This document shows, one piece after another, positions 34,540-42,226 of a DNA stretch of 64,000 nucleotides (its first letter is position 1; each line of letters opens with the position of its first letter). Under the pieces are notes generated by a model. It made no database searches, was not told the DNA's origin, and saw only the letters and a list, made by a program, of their open reading frames with translations. Source of the stretch: Glaesserella parasuis (GTDB lineage Bacteria; Pseudomonadota; Gammaproteobacteria; Enterobacterales; Pasteurellaceae); assembly GCF_002015085.1 (NCBI RefSeq), contig NZ_MUXW01000003.1:124001-188000 (forward strand). The letters run 5' to 3'. A program made the position numbers and the translations under genes.

Positions 34540-35574
34540 ATGTTAAAAAAAATTCTTATTTCTCTCGGGCTTTTATCTGCGGTTGCCCTAGGTGGTGGCG
34601 TTTATGTTTACCAAAAACTCAATCAGTTAGCAGAACATAAATTAACCGTTAAACCTGAGCAACTGTTTGTGTTGGAAAAAGGTACATCAAGCCAAAAACT
34701 AGCAAGTCAGTTGGATGAACAAGGCATTATTAGCCATGATGATGTGGATTTATTACCCTACTTGATTCGTCTTCACCCTGAACTCAGTAATTTTAAGGCT
34801 GGGGTTTATGCTTTAGAGAATATCACTACGGTGAAAGCGTTGTTGCAACATTTCAACAGTGGCAAAGAAGTGCAGCTAAATGTGCAATTTATTGAAGGAA
34901 AAACCTTTAAAACGTGGCGTGAGCAGTTGGCAAAGGCTCGTTATTTGGAACAAACCTTGACGGATAAAACGGAAGCCGATATAGCTCGATTATTGGGGAT
35001 CGCTCAAGATAAACTGGAAGGTTGGCTTGCCCCTGATACTTATAGCTATGTGCCTTATTCCAAAGATATTGATGTGCTTAAACGTGCCTATCAAAAACAG
35101 CAAAAGGCGTTGGCACAAGCTTGGCAAAATAGGGCAGAAAACCTACCGCTTAAAACGCCTTATGAAATGCTGATTTTGGCTTCAATTGTCGAAAAAGAAA
35201 CAGGTGTGGCAAATGAGCGTCCGCAAGTGGCATCGGTGTTTATCAATCGCTTGAAAAATGGCTGGAAATTGCAGACCGATCCAACGGTCATTTACGGTAT
35301 GGGCGATAAATATGATGGCAATATCCGTAAGAAAGATCTGCTTGAACCTACGCCTTATAATACTTATGTGATTGATGGTTTACCGCCGACACCGATTGCA
35401 ATGCCGAGCGAAGCGTCAATTAAGGCGACGGCACAGCCTGACAGTACGCCTTATTTCTATTTTGTGGCGGACGGTTCGGGCGGACATAAATTTAGTCGTA
35501 CCTTAGATGAGCATAATAAAGCGGTACGAGAATGGATCCAAATTGAGCGAAATAAAAAGAGTGAGAACAAATAA
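34540..35574 (+). CDS. mltG: endolytic murein transglycosylase
   Basis: MltG (YceG) cuts nascent glycan strands in the inner membrane and helps set their length. One N-terminal membrane helix (residues 4-24) is followed by a LysM-like and the YceG domain. The catalytic glutamate is in S-I-V-E-K-E-T-G near residue 218, and the conserved L-Q-T-D-P-T-V-I-Y-G and Y-N-T-Y-V-I-D-G-L-P-P-T-P-I segments are present. 344 aa. It overlaps tmk by TAATG, the usual mltG-tmk-holB order. Confidence 0.95.
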   Translation: MLKKILISLGLLSAVALGGGVYVYQKLNQLAEHKLTVKPEQLFVLEKGTSSQKLASQLDEQGIISHDDVDLLPYLIRLHPELSNFKAGVYALENITTVKALLQHFNSGKEVQLNVQFIEGKTFKTWREQLAKARYLEQTLTDKTEADIARLLGIAQDKLEGWLAPDTYSYVPYSKDIDVLKRAYQKQQKALAQAWQNRAENLPLKTPYEMLILASIVEKETGVANERPQVASVFINRLKNGWKLQTDPTVIYGMGDKYDGNIRKKDLLEPTPYNTYVIDGLPPTPIAMPSEASIKATAQPDSTPYFYFVADGSGGHKFSRTLDEHNKAVREWIQIERNKKSENK

Positions 35575-36200
35575 TGCGTGGAAAATTTATTGTTATTGAA
35601 GGATTAGAAGGGGCTGGCAAAAGCAATGCACAACGTGTTGTGAGCGAAACCTTAGCGGCTCACGGTATTGAATTTATTACCACTCGTGAACCAGGCGGAA
35701 CTCCAATTGCCGAAGCACTTCGCAATCTATGGAAAGAAGGAGAAGACGGCGAGCATACAACCGACAAAGCGGAAGTATTGATGATTTATGCGGCTCGTAC
35801 ACAGTTAGTCGAAACGGTGATTGAGCCCGCTTTAGCTTCAGGCAAATGGGTTGTTGGCGATCGCCACAATATGTCAAGCCAAGCCTATCAAGGCGGTGGA
35901 CGGGGATTGTCGGAATTAGTGGATAAGGTAGGTTCGGTGATTTTAGGTGATTTTGAGCCTGATTTTACGATCTACCTTGATATTGAGCCATCGATGGGTT
36001 TAGAGCGAGCAAGAGGGCGTGGAGCGTTAGATCGTATTGAGCAACTCGATATCGACTTTTTTCACCGTACCCGTGAGCGTTATGTATCCTTAGTCAAAGA
36101 CAATCCGAAAGCGGTGCTCATTAACGCTGAACCTGCGATAGAACAGGTGTCGGCGGACATTCAACAAGCGGTTGAAATATTTTTAACATCTGAGAAATAA
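35574..36200 (+). CDS. tmk: thymidylate kinase
   Basis: Tmk phosphorylates dTMP to dTDP. The P-loop is G-L-E-G-A-G-K-S-N near residue 10 (most relatives have K-T-T or K-S-T), followed by T-T-R-E-P-G-G-T and D-R-H-N-M-S-S-Q-A-Y-Q-G-G-G-R. The lid arginines are in R-A-R-G-R-G-A-L-D-R-I-E. 208 aa, full length. holB would normally follow directly; a BrnT/BrnA module sits between. Confidence 0.95.
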   Translation: MRGKFIVIEGLEGAGKSNAQRVVSETLAAHGIEFITTREPGGTPIAEALRNLWKEGEDGEHTTDKAEVLMIYAARTQLVETVIEPALASGKWVVGDRHNMSSQAYQGGGRGLSELVDKVGSVILGDFEPDFTIYLDIEPSMGLERARGRGALDRIEQLDIDFFHRTRERYVSLVKDNPKAVLINAEPAIEQVSADIQQAVEIFLTSEK

Positions 36201-36254
36201 TCTGAAGATTGTTTTGAATGCGTAAATATAATATATTTACGAAGGAGCATATTA

Positions 36255-36542
36255 ATGTTTTCTATTGAAGGTTTTGAATGGGATAAAAAGAAAGCGGAGA
36301 TTAATGAAAAAAAGCACGGAATTACCTTTGATGAAGCAATAACCGTATTTTATGACGATCACGCTATTCTTATTGCAGATCCTGATCATTCATTTTATGA
36401 AGAGCGTTTTTTATTATTGGGACGCAGTGAACGGAGTAATATTCTCGTCGTTGTTCATTGTGAACGAGACAACAATCTTAGAATTATCTCGGCAAGAAAA
36501 GCTACAAAACAAGAAACTATACAATATGGGAGGCAACAATGA
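36255..36542 (+). CDS. brnT: BrnT-family ribonuclease toxin
   Basis: A 95-residue toxin of the BrnT family (RelE-like fold, RNase). Family hallmarks are the opening F-E-W-D-K-K-K-A-E-I-N-E-K-K-H-G-I-T-F-D-E-A and the ending R-I-I-S-A-R-K-A-T-K-Q-E. It has an AAGGAG site, and its stop overlaps the brnA start by four bases (ATGA). It is inserted in the otherwise conserved tmk-holB junction. Confidence 0.9.
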   Translation: MFSIEGFEWDKKKAEINEKKHGITFDEAITVFYDDHAILIADPDHSFYEERFLLLGRSERSNILVVVHCERDNNLRIISARKATKQETIQYGRQQ

Positions 36543-36751
36543 GAGAAGAGTATGATTTTTCTAACGGTATCAAAAACCCATATGCGACAACGTTGAAATC
36601 AAAAAAAGTTGTCACAATTCGTATCGAAGATGAAACGATAGATTATTTTAAAAAATTATCCGATGAGGTTAATTTGCCTTATCAGACATTAATCAATCTT
36701 TATCTCAAAGATTGTGTTGCTCAACAACGAAAGCCTAATATTAGCTGGTAA
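36539..36751 (+). CDS. brnA: BrnA-type ribbon-helix-helix antitoxin
   Basis: A 70-residue antitoxin. The C-terminal ribbon-helix-helix is visible: K-V-V-T-I-R-I-E-D-E-T-I-D-Y-F-K-K-L followed by L-P-Y-Q-T-L-I-N-L-Y-L-K-D. It is shorter than classical BrnA but of the same plan. Coupled to brnT by overlap. It should bind the toxin and the module's own promoter. Confidence 0.85.
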   Translation: MREEYDFSNGIKNPYATTLKSKKVVTIRIEDETIDYFKKLSDEVNLPYQTLINLYLKDCVAQQRKPNISW

Positions 36752-36759
36752 TTTGTTGA

Positions 36760-37755
36760 ATGAATATGAACCTTTATCCTTGGCATCAACAACCCCACCA
36801 CCAAATCACTTCGACCTTCCTACAAGGTCGGGGACATCACGCCTTATTGTTTAAAACAGACAGTGGGCTAGGTACAGAGCAACTTATTCGTCATTTTTCC
36901 CATTGGTTGCTTTGTCATTCACCACAACAGAGCCAACCTTGCGGACAATGCAAAAGCTGTTTGTTATGGCAGAGCGGCAATCACCCTGATTTTCACCTGT
37001 TAGCCCCGATTGATGATAAAGATATTGGGATCGATCAAGTGCGAGAAATCACTGCCAAATTACAACAGTTTGCTCAACAAGGCGGAAATGCCGTAGTTTA
37101 TCTGGCTGGAGCGGAACGTTTAACGGAAGCAGCGGCAAATGCGTTGCTGAAAACCCTTGAAGAGCCGAACCAAAATGTTTATTTCTTATTAGAGGCCCCT
37201 TTGCAAGCCACAATGCTTGCCACCATTCAAAGCCGTTGCCAGACGTGGTTAATTCATACGCCTGAGCCGTCACAAACATTTGAATGGTTACAGACGGAAT
37301 GCCCGACAGCACAGTCAAGTGAGATTGATACCGCACTTCGTTTATGCCACAACCGCCCATTGCTTTGCAAAACGTTCCTTGAAACTGACCGCTTGCCAAG
37401 CCGTAAAACCTTTTTGCAGACCTTTTGGCGTTTTTACAAAAGCCGAGATGTTTTCTTGCTCTTTTCTGCCTTCGATAAAGAGCCTGAGCAAGTGCAACAA
37501 CAGCTTGAATGGCTGGGTTCGTTTTTCAGCGATGCCCTGAAAGCCAAAATGCAAATCGCAACAGGTTGGCTCAATCCTGATCTGCAAAACGGTATTCTGC
37601 CTTTTAGCCAACAGCTGACTGCTCAAGGTTTACTGAAAGGGCATCAAATTATTCAACAAACCCAACGGGATTTACGCGAAGTCAATGCGGTCAATCAAGA
37701 GTTGATGTTGTTGGACTGTTTGAGTAAGTTGGTGTTAGAGGTTTTTGAGAACTAA
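36760..37755 (+). CDS. holB: DNA polymerase III delta' subunit
   Basis: HolB is a clamp-loader subunit. It has the AAA+ fold with zinc-knuckle cysteines (P-C-G-Q-C-K-S-C-L-L-W) and the sensor/SRC-like motif I-Q-S-R-C-Q-T-W. The Walker A lysine is degenerate (K-T-D-S-G-L-G-T-E), as usual for delta'. 331 aa. An ATG at 36766 is an equally possible start. The 3' end overlaps the convergent comM stop by 4 bases. Confidence 0.92.
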   Translation: MNMNLYPWHQQPHHQITSTFLQGRGHHALLFKTDSGLGTEQLIRHFSHWLLCHSPQQSQPCGQCKSCLLWQSGNHPDFHLLAPIDDKDIGIDQVREITAKLQQFAQQGGNAVVYLAGAERLTEAAANALLKTLEEPNQNVYFLLEAPLQATMLATIQSRCQTWLIHTPEPSQTFEWLQTECPTAQSSEIDTALRLCHNRPLLCKTFLETDRLPSRKTFLQTFWRFYKSRDVFLLFSAFDKEPEQVQQQLEWLGSFFSDALKAKMQIATGWLNPDLQNGILPFSQQLTAQGLLKGHQIIQQTQRDLREVNAVNQELMLLDCLSKLVLEVFEN

Positions 37756-39284
37756 CTTTCCCCTTGTAACCTTTGTAACAAACGATCCATTGCCCGATAG
37801 CCCAAAGCTTCAGCCAGATGGGGCTGTTGGATTTGGGCTTCTCCAGCCAAGTCAGCAATGGTGCGAGAAACTTTGAGAATACGGTGATAAGCTCGCACTG
37901 ACAAACCTAATTTCGTTAAGGCATTTTCTAAAAATAACGCATCTCGATCAGTCAGTTTGCAATCTTGTTCAATCTCTTTGGTCGTCAGTTGAGCATTGAT
38001 TTTCCCCCGACGGTTAAATTGCAAATGTCTTGCTTCAAGTACCCGCTTGCGAGCCTGTTCGGTAGTTTCGCCACGTTGATCGGTGTTATTTTGCAATGCA
38101 CCTTGTGGCAGTAACGGCACTTCAATCGAGAGATCGAAGCGGTCGAGAAAAGGCCCTGATAAACGGTTGAGATAACGCATTAACTGTTGTGGTGACGTTC
38201 GATTGTGCGTTCCTTGATAATGCCCTGTCGGGCTTGGGTTCATTGCGGCAATCAGTTGAAAACAAGCAGGAAACTGCACCTTGGCATTGGCTCTGGAAAT
38301 AATGATTTCTCCCGACTCCAACGGCTGGCGTAATGCATCTAACACTTTCCGTTCAAATTCAGGCAATTCGTCTAAAAACAGCACACCGTTGTGTGCCAGT
38401 GAAATTTCCCCTGGTTTCGGGATCGAACCGCCCCCAACCAACGCAACCATTGATGCACTGTGATGTGGGGAACGAAACGGGCGTTTTTTCCAGTTCTGAA
38501 AGTTGAGTTCATTTTGTACAAGACTGGTGACAGATGCTGTTTCAATTGCTTCATCATCTTCCATTTCAGGCAGCAGATCGGCAAGGCGACTAGCAAGCAT
38601 TGTTTTGCCTGTACCAGGTGGACCTAAAAACAACAGATTATGCTGACCGCTGGCGGCAATAATCAATGCCCGTTTGGCGTGTTGTTGCCCGATAATATCG
38701 GTTAAATCACGGCTGACAAGCGGTCTGTTTTCGGCAATATTTTGCGAAAGCTGCTGAGCAATAGGCAGTTGATCTCGATTGTTGAGAAAATTGACAACCT
38801 GCAACAAGGTTGAAGCACAATAGGTTTGGGTATTGGAAACCAAGGAAACTTCATTGGCGTTTTGTTGTGGCACGATGATTTCCCGTTTCGCTTTACTTGC
38901 TGCCAACACCGCAGGAATAGCACCGTGAACCCCACGCAAATGCCCCGTCAAAGACAGCTCGCCAAGCAGTTCAATCCGTTTGAGTTTATCGCTATCAATC
39001 TGCCCCGATGCAGCCAAAATCCCGATGGCAATGGGTAAATCAAAACGTCCGCCTTCTTTGGGGAGATCGGCTGGGGCAAGGTTGATGGTAATGCGTCGGG
39101 CTGGGTAATCAAAATTGGCATTCATCAAGGCACTTCGCACCCTATCCTGTGCTTCTTTGACGCTTTTTTCGGGCAATCCAACTAGGGTAAGTCCAGGGCT
39201 TCCGCCACTGATGTGCACTTCAATGGTTACTAATGGGGCTTCAACACCGATAGATGCTCGACTGTAAATAATCGCTAAAGACAT
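37752..39284 (-). CDS. comM: ComM/YifB-family Mg-chelatase-like AAA+ ATPase
   Basis: ComM is a hexameric helicase that drives branch migration during natural transformation. An N-terminal Lon-protease-like (ChlI) region (G-L-P-E-K-S-V-K-E-A-Q-D-R-V-R-S) is followed by Walker A G-P-P-G-T-G-K-T-M and Walker B G-V-L-F-L-D-E-L-P-E-F. The C-terminal conserved S-V-R-A-Y-H-R-I-L-K-V-S-R-T-I-A-D-L box is also present. 510 aa. It fits with the uptake signals in this genome, which imply natural competence. Confidence 0.95.
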   Translation of the reverse strand: MSLAIIYSRASIGVEAPLVTIEVHISGGSPGLTLVGLPEKSVKEAQDRVRSALMNANFDYPARRITINLAPADLPKEGGRFDLPIAIGILAASGQIDSDKLKRIELLGELSLTGHLRGVHGAIPAVLAASKAKREIIVPQQNANEVSLVSNTQTYCASTLLQVVNFLNNRDQLPIAQQLSQNIAENRPLVSRDLTDIIGQQHAKRALIIAASGQHNLLFLGPPGTGKTMLASRLADLLPEMEDDEAIETASVTSLVQNELNFQNWKKRPFRSPHHSASMVALVGGGSIPKPGEISLAHNGVLFLDELPEFERKVLDALRQPLESGEIIISRANAKVQFPACFQLIAAMNPSPTGHYQGTHNRTSPQQLMRYLNRLSGPFLDRFDLSIEVPLLPQGALQNNTDQRGETTEQARKRVLEARHLQFNRRGKINAQLTTKEIEQDCKLTDRDALFLENALTKLGLSVRAYHRILKVSRTIADLAGEAQIQQPHLAEALGYRAMDRLLQRLQGES

Positions 39285-39345
39285 ACTTTTTCCTTTTTTG
39301 TATTAGCGTAAAAAGTATGTTTGTTTTTGAATAGCAAAAAATGTT

Positions 39346-39374
39346 GGTTTTTCGACGAGTGTCACAAAAATAGT
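39346..39374. repeat. direct repeat copy 1 bordering toxin-antitoxin modules
   Basis: A 29-base sequence (GGTTTTTCGACGAGTG followed by TCACAAAAATAGT) that recurs without change at 40081-40109 and in a variant form at 40857-40880. This copy lies between the comM start and the hicB stop. Confidence 0.85.
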
Positions 39375-39733
39375 TAAAGTCGTTGTGCTAAATGTTGCTC
39401 AATAGCTTCAATGATCAAGTGATTAATTGAAATTCCACGTGCTTTAGCCTGTTGAGTAACAAGTTCTGATAGGGTTTCATCATAGCGTAATGTAAAGGTT
39501 TTTTGCTTTTCTTGCTCAAATGCAACAATACCGTTTTCACGGCAGTCTGCTAGATATTCATCTAGAGAGATTTTTCCTTCTTGATATAAACCAACTACGC
39601 TATCGGCAATGAAATCACAATATCCCGTCGTATTGAGAAATTTCCCACGAAACATCTTCAATTCAGGTATATAGCTGACAATAGCAGGATAATGATCAAT
39701 ATAGATAATATTAGGTTGTTGTTTTGTTGCCAT
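39374..39733 (-). CDS. hicB: HicB-family antitoxin
   Basis: A 119-residue antitoxin. An N-terminal partial RNase H-like fold (Y-P-A-I-V-S-Y-I-P-E-L-K-M-F-R-G-K, then D-S-V-V-G-L-Y-Q-E-G) is followed by a C-terminal ribbon-helix-helix/Arc-like domain. That domain contains T-L-R-Y-D-E-T-L-S-E-L-V-T and G-I-S-I-N-H-L-I-I-E-A-I-E. Intact. It overlaps the old 3' end of hicA by about 23 bases. With a broken toxin it may persist as an orphan antitoxin or regulator. Confidence 0.88.
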   Translation of the reverse strand: MATKQQPNIIYIDHYPAIVSYIPELKMFRGKFLNTTGYCDFIADSVVGLYQEGKISLDEYLADCRENGIVAFEQEKQKTFTLRYDETLSELVTQQAKARGISINHLIIEAIEQHLAQRL

Positions 39734-39981
39734 TTGGAGTAATTCCTATTTTAGTAAGCCATTCACGCAAGTTTGCGATAGCACCCTTATCTGTGTGATG
39801 GGTGTGGACGATGAAAACGAGCAATGCTATTGTTTAGTTTAAATCGTACTCTAGAGCCTTCACCTTGAATAATCTCACCACCTAACCCTTCAATCAGAGA
39901 TTCTATCTCTTTCCATTTGATATTAGATGATGTTGGTGTTGCGAAAATAGCATAAAGTGTTTGCTGATGTTTCTTTCGCAT
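39711..39981 (-). pseudogene. hicA: HicA-family mRNA interferase toxin, frameshifted
   Basis: The readable frame gives 64 residues (MRKKHQQTLYAIF... to F-H-R-P-H-P-S-H-R) and stops at 39787. In another frame the family tail continues as T-D-K-G-A-I-A-N-L-R-E-W-L-T-K-I-G-I down to a TAA at 39711-39713. The break falls in a short CA run (CATCACACAGAT): restoring one lost dinucleotide would join H-P-S-H to T-D-K-G-A. HicA relatives of this type have F-H-R-P-H-P followed by T-D-K-G-A, so a 2-base slip is the likely cause. The toxin is probably inactive. Confidence 0.78.
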
Positions 39982-40080
39982 TTGATTTCCCTATTTTATG
40001 ACTTCAAATAATGAAGTCAATGTATGTGATGAAATCATATTATTGTGAGATGGTTACAGGGAACGCAATTTTAATATTGT

Positions 40081-40109
40081 GGTTTTTCGACGAGTGTCAC
40101 AAAAATAGT
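40081..40109. repeat. direct repeat copy 2 between the two toxin-antitoxin modules
   Basis: Identical over 29 bases to 39346-39374. It lies between the hicA start and the stop of the HI1420-like antitoxin gene. Confidence 0.85.
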
Positions 40110-40122
40110 GAAAAGATAAAAG

Positions 40123-40428
40123 CTATTGGGTAGTTTTAACCTTAGGCACTAGCTCAATATTTAACGCTGAAAGAATTTTCACAATGGTTTCAAAACGTGG
40201 CTTTTTGCTTGAAAGTGTTTGATATAAACTTTCTCTACCGATATTGGCTTTTTTGGCTAATTCATTCATTCCTTTTGCACGGGCAATGGTATTTAACGCT
40301 TGAATGAATTCGGCTTCATCACCGTCTTTTAGCACTTCCGATAGATAAAGTGCGATAAGTTCATCGTTATTGAGATACTCAGCAGCATCGAACGTTGATA
40401 TTTGTCCGTTAAATGATTTATCTTTCAT
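40123..40428 (-). CDS. HI1420-type addiction module antitoxin (XRE/HTH)
   Basis: A 101-residue antitoxin of the 'putative addiction module antidote' family. N-terminal F-D-A-A-E-Y-L-N-N-D-E-L-I-A-L-Y-L and the helix-turn-helix G-M-N-E-L-A-K-K-A-N-I-G-R-E-S-L-Y are clear. Downstream of its toxin gene by 6 bases, the toxin-first order usual for this family. Confidence 0.9.
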   Translation of the reverse strand: MKDKSFNGQISTFDAAEYLNNDELIALYLSEVLKDGDEAEFIQALNTIARAKGMNELAKKANIGRESLYQTLSSKKPRFETIVKILSALNIELVPKVKTTQ

Positions 40429-40434
40429 CTGATT

Positions 40435-40740
40435 TTATTCCTGTTCAAGTGGGTATTGTTGCCAGAATCTTTTTGCTACGGCGATGTCTTGCTCTTGGCT
40501 GTCTTTGTATCCACCGTTGATAATGAGATAGATGATTTCCCCTTTTCTTGCATAGTAGATACGGTAGCCTTTGTTTATCATCAATCGCATTTCATAAATG
40601 CCGTCACCTAGCGACTTATGATCTCCAAAATGTCCGTTTTTTGCTCGTTCTAAGCGACGGATAATCGCAATTTTTGCAATAGGATCTTTGAGTTCATTTA
40701 GCCATAATTTAAAGGTTTCAGTTTGTTCAATAATGTACAT
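40435..40740 (-). CDS. HI1419-type RelE/ParE-superfamily toxin
   Basis: A 101-residue toxin of the phage-derived Gp49-like/HigB group. Typical segments are F-K-L-W-L-N-E-L-K-D-P-I-A-K, then G-D-H-K-S-L-G-D-G-I-Y-E-M-R and G-Y-R-I-Y-Y-A-R-K-G. Intact and paired with the antitoxin gene after it. The module lies between repeat copies 2 and 3. Confidence 0.9.
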   Translation of the reverse strand: MYIIEQTETFKLWLNELKDPIAKIAIIRRLERAKNGHFGDHKSLGDGIYEMRLMINKGYRIYYARKGEIIYLIINGGYKDSQEQDIAVAKRFWQQYPLEQE

Positions 40741-40856
40741 AATTGATTTTCTATAATTGTAATGTTTTCAATACAAAATAACAAGCAAACTTCATATAGT
40801 GAAGTAATCACGAGATTGTTAATTTTTATGACAAAAAGACAAGTGAGAGAAAATCA

Positions 40857-40880
40857 TTTTTCGACGAGGGTCACAAAAAT
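40857..40880. repeat. direct repeat copy 3 (variant) upstream of ubiF
   Basis: TTTTTCGACGAGGGTCACAAAAAT matches the other copies except for one base (GAGGG for GAGTG). It sits just upstream of an uptake-signal-bearing stretch (40905-40913) and ubiF, and may be the original copy. Confidence 0.8.
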
Positions 40881-40946
40881 TTTGCAAAAATCAATGCAGA
40901 TCTCACCGCTTGTAGTAAACTTCCGCCTAACAAATTTGAGAGGAAA

Positions 40947-42125
40947 ATGACGATGACTCAACAAGATGTGATTGTAATGGGTGGTGGAATGGTCGGGGCG
41001 GCGACAGCATTAGGGCTGGCAAAGCTAGGGCTAAAGGTTGTTCTAATTGAGAAAAATCCGTTGCCGACATTTGATCCAAATGCACCTTATGATGTGCGAA
41101 TTTCGGCAATTAGTGTGGCTTCCGTTGCGTTGTTGGAGAAATTAGGGGCGTGGCAGGCGATTGAAGCGATGCGAGTTTGTCCTTATGACGGCTTAGAAAC
41201 GTGGGAAATTGATGGCTTTAATACTGCTTTTCACGCAAATGATCTTGGCTTAGATAAGTTGGGTTATATGGTGGAAAACCACCTTATTCAGCTTGGGCTT
41301 TGGCAAGCATTGGCACAGTATCCAAACTGTCAGCAAGCGGTTGGTTTTGAGCAAATTTCTGCAAGTCGTGATGAGAACGGTGTTTGGACGGTTGAGCTTG
41401 ATCAGCAGGTGTTTTCTGCACCGTTATTGATCGCTTGCGATGGCGCAAATTCCCTTGTGCGTCGCTGGTCGGGTATTGGTTTGACGAGCTGGCAATATCG
41501 CCAACACTGTCTGCTTGCCGTAGTCAAAACAGAATTACCGCAACAGAGTGTCACTTGGCAACAGTTCTTTGAAAGCGGTCCAAGAGCCTTTCTACCGTTA
41601 CTGGAACATAACGGTTGTGTGGTTTGGTATGATTCGCCACAACGTATTGCTCAACTGCAACAGATGAGCAAAGAGAAATTGAGTGCAGAGATTCAGAGCC
41701 ATTTTCCAAGCCGTTTAGGCAAGGTTGAAGTGACCGCTCACGGTAGTTTCCCACTCACACGTCAGCACGCCCAAAGCTATGTGAGAAATGGGATTGTCTT
41801 AGTCGGGGATTCTGCTCATACGATTAATCCACTGGCAGGGCAGGGGGTGAATCTTGGTTTTAAAGATGTAAAAGCCTTACTTGAAGTGATAGAGCAAGCG
41901 GTCGAAAAAGGGCAGAATTTTGCAGATGAAGCGGTGTTAAATGGTTACGAACGAAAACGTAAGCCTGATAATCTGTTAATGCAAACGGGAATGGATGTGT
42001 TTTATAAAACCTTTAAGACAGATTTATTACCTGTGAAAGTCGCGCGTAATGTTGCGTTAATTGTGGCGGAACGTGCAACGCCGTTGAAAAAACGGGCGTT
42101 GAAATATGCGTTGGGAATTATATGA
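40947..42125 (+). CDS. ubiF: 3-demethoxyubiquinol 3-hydroxylase
   Basis: UbiF is an FAD monooxygenase in ubiquinone synthesis. The dinucleotide-binding motif G-G-G-M-V-G-A-A-T-A-L-G is at about residue 12, the D-G-A-N motif is mid-protein, and G-D-S-A-H-T-I-N-P-L-A-G-Q-G-V-N-L-G near residue 290 binds FAD. Several stretches (D-V-R-I-S-A-I-S, L-G-Y-M-V-E-N, G-P-R-A-F-L-P-L, A-L-K-Y-A-L-G) favour UbiF over UbiH or UbiI. 392 aa. The ATG six bases further on (40953) is an alternative start. Confidence 0.88.
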   Translation: MTMTQQDVIVMGGGMVGAATALGLAKLGLKVVLIEKNPLPTFDPNAPYDVRISAISVASVALLEKLGAWQAIEAMRVCPYDGLETWEIDGFNTAFHANDLGLDKLGYMVENHLIQLGLWQALAQYPNCQQAVGFEQISASRDENGVWTVELDQQVFSAPLLIACDGANSLVRRWSGIGLTSWQYRQHCLLAVVKTELPQQSVTWQQFFESGPRAFLPLLEHNGCVVWYDSPQRIAQLQQMSKEKLSAEIQSHFPSRLGKVEVTAHGSFPLTRQHAQSYVRNGIVLVGDSAHTINPLAGQGVNLGFKDVKALLEVIEQAVEKGQNFADEAVLNGYERKRKPDNLLMQTGMDVFYKTFKTDLLPVKVARNVALIVAERATPLKKRALKYALGII

Positions 42126-42226
42126 TAGATAATAACATCACTATAATTCTAATTATAAATTAGGTTGCCAAATAGATCATTCCCCCCAAACTCGCTAAAA
42201 TAGCTTGCTTACAAAGGGGAGTTGCT

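Noticed and set aside
39346..40109. XerC/XerD dif-like recombination sites around the toxin-antitoxin modules
   Set aside because: The 29-base repeat does not resemble the dif core as I remember it for Enterobacteria or Haemophilus.
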